Shown piece after piece: positions 5,431-7,034 of a stretch of 7,034 nucleotides of DNA (the stretch's first letter is position 1; each line of letters starts with the position of its first letter). The position numbers and the translations under genes are program-made. Origin of the DNA: Cyanobacteriota bacterium (GTDB lineage Bacteria; Cyanobacteriota; Cyanobacteriia; Leptolyngbyales; Leptolyngbyaceae). The DNA is taken from contig JAIXVO010000442.1 in assembly GCA_027482985.1 (NCBI GenBank), positions 1-7,034 of the forward strand, written 5' to 3'. The notes beneath the pieces are model-generated. The model ran no database searches, was not told where the DNA came from, and saw only the letters and a list, made by a program, of their open reading frames with translations.

Positions 5431-5982
5431 GTGACGGACTATAGCCAAACTAATGTTTCCGATGTTCAAGCCGAAGTCGCCCGGTTGCGGGAAGAACTGC
5501 AAATGCGCGATAGCCTGGTGCAACAGCTCTCCCAAGAACTGTTTCGCCTGGTCAAAGGCAATGCTGACTTTCTGCCTCAGCCCGAAGTCTCCGAACGGCA
5601 CCTAACTGAAGTGCGGGCGCTGCGGGAACAACTTAAGGGTGTGGAGCAGCAAGTTACTTTTTATCAAGAACAAATTAGCGATCGCGACACCGAAATCTTT
5701 CAACTGCGCCAATCAGTGCAGGAATTGACGGATCGATCGCGCATGTTAGAACAAGTGGTGCAAGAGTTACCCAAGATTTATCGCCAGAAGTTTGCCGAGC
5801 GCTTGGCTCCGATTAAGGAGAAAGTCAGCCAAATTCAGCGCGAAAATCGCCAACTGCATGCCGAGTTGCAAAGTGTCAGCTATCGGTTAGCGGTGCGCAC
5901 TCGTCGCCAAACGCACCTCGATTTACCCAGTTTCCCTCGTCCGGGTGGGGATATCGCCCTGCCCAGTTTTGGTAATGCCTGA
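5431..5982 (+). CDS. Coiled-coil protein of unknown function
   Basis: 183 residues starting at GTG, soluble, with no signal peptide or membrane segment. Heptad-patterned helices cover about 10-43 (VARLREELQMRDSLVQQLSQ), 55-112 (including VRALREQLKGVEQQVTFYQE) and 117-153, rich in Glu, Gln, Arg and Leu, so a long dimeric or trimeric coiled coil is likely. A short break with PQPEVSE (49-55) divides the first two helices. The tail is not helical and carries the motif LPSF twice, at 165-168 and 177-180, around a Pro/Gly linker. I do not recognise a named family. The stop codon lies inside the start of the next gene, an 8-base overlap, so the two are almost certainly co-transcribed and translationally coupled, and their products may interact. 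A scaffold role is inference only. Confidence 0.85.
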   Translation: MTDYSQTNVSDVQAEVARLREELQMRDSLVQQLSQELFRLVKGNADFLPQPEVSERHLTEVRALREQLKGVEQQVTFYQEQISDRDTEIFQLRQSVQELTDRSRMLEQVVQELPKIYRQKFAERLAPIKEKVSQIQRENRQLHAELQSVSYRLAVRTRRQTHLDLPSFPRPGGDIALPSFGNA

Positions 5983-6673
5983 CGTTTTCATTCTGGCCGA
6001 CTCGCTCGACAGCGCAACTCCCCCGCAACTCGCTTCACTTCCCTGGATGGAAATGAAGCGAGTTATTTTGGCTGCTCAGTCCGCTGCCCAACCGGAGTCT
6101 GTACCCGCAGTCCCCTCAGGTAGGCGGGTGGAAGTTCTATTTACAAAAGATCTGGACGCGGCGCGATCGCAGATCGAATCCCAAGTGGTCTCCCTCTGTC
6201 CACTCACCCTGAATTTACCGGATTGGTGTCAGTTTCCTGGTCGTGGGGTGTTCGCAGCCTGTGCCGAGATTGAAGCAGTGCGGCAACAGGTGGCGGCGTG
6301 GCAAGTGGCGGTGGGGAATGGTACCTACTGGCAACCCATTGTGTTCACGGCGAAGGGTGCGCTCTTTGCTGAAGCGATCGCCCCCGGTGCTCAACCGGAG
6401 CGGCCTTACGCGCAGCCTTTTCATCTGGAAGATGCCATCCGACAACCGTTGTATGCGCTGGGACAACGATTGTTACAAGCGCTGGCGGCAGTTCCAGGGG
6501 TGTATTTAATGCAGTTTGGCCTCAGCGATCGCCAAATTTGGTTTGATCGGCTGATCCCCTTTCCCGACCTCCCGGCAATCGCGAGTGTCGGGGTACAAAT
6601 GCCCGATTTGTTCGATTGTCATTGGCGCTGCTTAACCCAGCAGCCAATTCGTGATCTGCACATTTTGAGTTAA
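5975..6673 (+). CDS. Protein of unknown function coupled to coiled-coil gene
   Basis: 232 residues from ATG 5975. An in-frame GTG at 5945 would add ten residues, but these lie wholly inside the upstream gene and read as an out-of-frame copy of its tail, so I prefer ATG 5975. The protein appears soluble and alpha/beta. It begins with a hydrophobic strand (PDVFILADS, 2-10), has a variable linker at 33-50, then VEVLFTKDLDAA (52-63), a long helix at about 96-113, a strand WQPIVFTAKGALFAEAIAP (119-137), a helix at 150-172, and a dense, probably conserved C-terminal core GVYLMQFGLSDRQIWFDRL (175-193) followed by PFPDLPAIAS (195-204). The last two blocks faintly recall the end of ATP-grasp folds, but I see no metal or ATP residues that would support that. 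Family not recognised. Coupled to the coiled-coil gene and convergent with the STAS gene. Confidence 0.8.
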   Translation: MPDVFILADSLDSATPPQLASLPWMEMKRVILAAQSAAQPESVPAVPSGRRVEVLFTKDLDAARSQIESQVVSLCPLTLNLPDWCQFPGRGVFAACAEIEAVRQQVAAWQVAVGNGTYWQPIVFTAKGALFAEAIAPGAQPERPYAQPFHLEDAIRQPLYALGQRLLQALAAVPGVYLMQFGLSDRQIWFDRLIPFPDLPAIASVGVQMPDLFDCHWRCLTQQPIRDLHILS

Positions 6674-7034
6674 GCGGCCTGGGCGATCGTCGCCTCGCGA
6701 TCGAGATCGGGTGCTAGAGGGGCATCTACTTCCAGCGTTTCCATCACTTCAAACAGATCATCTAAACGCGTAATTTCAAACACCAGTTTGACCGAGGGCG
6801 GCGGATTATGAATCGCAAAGCGGCAATCATGCGCCTGCGCTAAATTCAGAGCCGTCACTAATGCCGCTAATCCGGCGCTGTTAATAAAATCCACGTGGGT
6901 CAAATCGATCACCCAACAGGAAAAACGCTGCGGACAAATTTTACACAGGGTTTGGCTCAAGGCTGTGCCACTGTGCAGATCTAAGCCGCCTTGCGGTTGA
7001 ATGACCACCAGATTGTCTTTAAAAGATGTCAGCA
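6670..7034 (-). CDS. STAS-domain anti-sigma-factor antagonist, start at window edge
   Basis: Single STAS domain related to SpoIIAA/RsbV. Such proteins bind an anti-sigma kinase when unphosphorylated and are released on serine phosphorylation, in partner-switching control of sigma factors or other targets. Numbering from GTG 7008 (112 residues): strand VVIQPQGGLDL, strand CWVIDLTHVDFI (31-42), then NSAGLAAL (43-50), the loop-helix that carries the regulatory serine. Ser44 lies where the family usually has D-S-S/T-G; here N replaces D and A replaces the second S/T. The helix KLVFEITRLDDLFEVME (74-90) is also typical. The frame stays open upstream of 7008 through TSFKDNL to CTG 7030-7032. The two edge bases, read in the minus strand, are TG, so an NTG start may lie one base outside the window; the gene is therefore marked to the edge. 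Stop TAA 6670-6672 interlocks with the opposite gene. Confidence 0.9.
   Translation of the reverse strand, partial: LTSFKDNLVVIQPQGGLDLHSGTALSQTLCKICPQRFSCWVIDLTHVDFINSAGLAALVTALNLAQAHDCRFAIHNPPPSVKLVFEITRLDDLFEVMETLEVDAPLAPDLDREATIAQAA

Larger units (their letters stand above)
663..6532. repeat. Dispersed HIP1 octamers GCGATCGC, 18 copies
   Basis: Perfect copies start at 663, 753, 1738, 2421, 2609, 2707, 3113, 3348, 4033, 4120, 4157, 4640, 4817, 4891, 5678, 6163, 6374 and 6525, counted by eye. This is about one per 390 bases, far above chance for an 8-mer. HIP1 is a known over-represented palindrome of many cyanobacterial genomes. Copies are nearly all in coding DNA. The two large gaps (1824-2247, 5060-5430) and most of the pentapeptide gene have none. 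Confidence 0.9.

Noticed and set aside
5945..5974. Upstream GTG start for the 232-residue protein
   Set aside because: The ten extra residues would come from the out-of-frame tail of the coiled-coil gene; ATG 5975 gives a clean hydrophobic first strand and an ordinary short overlap.

Overview
The window looks like chromosomal DNA from a cyanobacterium. The octamer GCGATCGC (HIP1, a hallmark of many cyanobacterial genomes) occurs 18 times by my count in about 7 kb, in genes on both strands. Several proteins also have a cyanobacterial look: a pentapeptide-repeat protein with the W-rich cap seen in that phylum, a membrane-anchored GerMN protein and a short RecQ-type helicase. I cannot place it below phylum level. 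I see no tRNA, rRNA, CRISPR array, intact insertion sequence or prophage.

Layout. Positions 47-709 (minus) encode a membrane-anchored GerMN-domain protein. Positions 867-1823 (minus) encode a 318-residue pentapeptide-repeat protein with about 56 pentapeptides in one unbroken register and an internal duplication. A 424-base gap (1824-2247) with overlapping palindromes separates it from a 68-residue protein of unknown function (2248-2454, plus). That gene converges on a small membrane/coiled-coil protein (2451-2888, minus), and the two stop codons interlock. Divergent from the latter is a probable two-gene unit on the plus strand: 5-formyltetrahydrofolate cyclo-ligase (2964-3548), then a RecQ-family helicase (3599-5059) that ends at its zinc knuckle.

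A 371-base gap (5060-5430) holds a degenerate reading frame with a single in-frame stop. It is followed by a tightly coupled pair on the plus strand: a coiled-coil protein (5431-5982) and a 232-residue protein of unknown function (5975-6673), overlapping by 8 bases. These converge, again with interlocked stop codons, on a STAS-domain anti-sigma-factor antagonist (6670 to the window edge, minus). Its true start is probably one base outside the window or at the GTG at 7008.

How the genes relate. Most of the window is ordinary compact chromosome: folate salvage, DNA repair and a cell-envelope protein. The least explained parts are the coiled-coil/unknown pair beside the STAS gene, the palindrome cluster near 2085-2120, the rearranged C-terminus of the helicase and the broken frame in 5153-5398. 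I found no clear evidence of a new defence system or mobile system.
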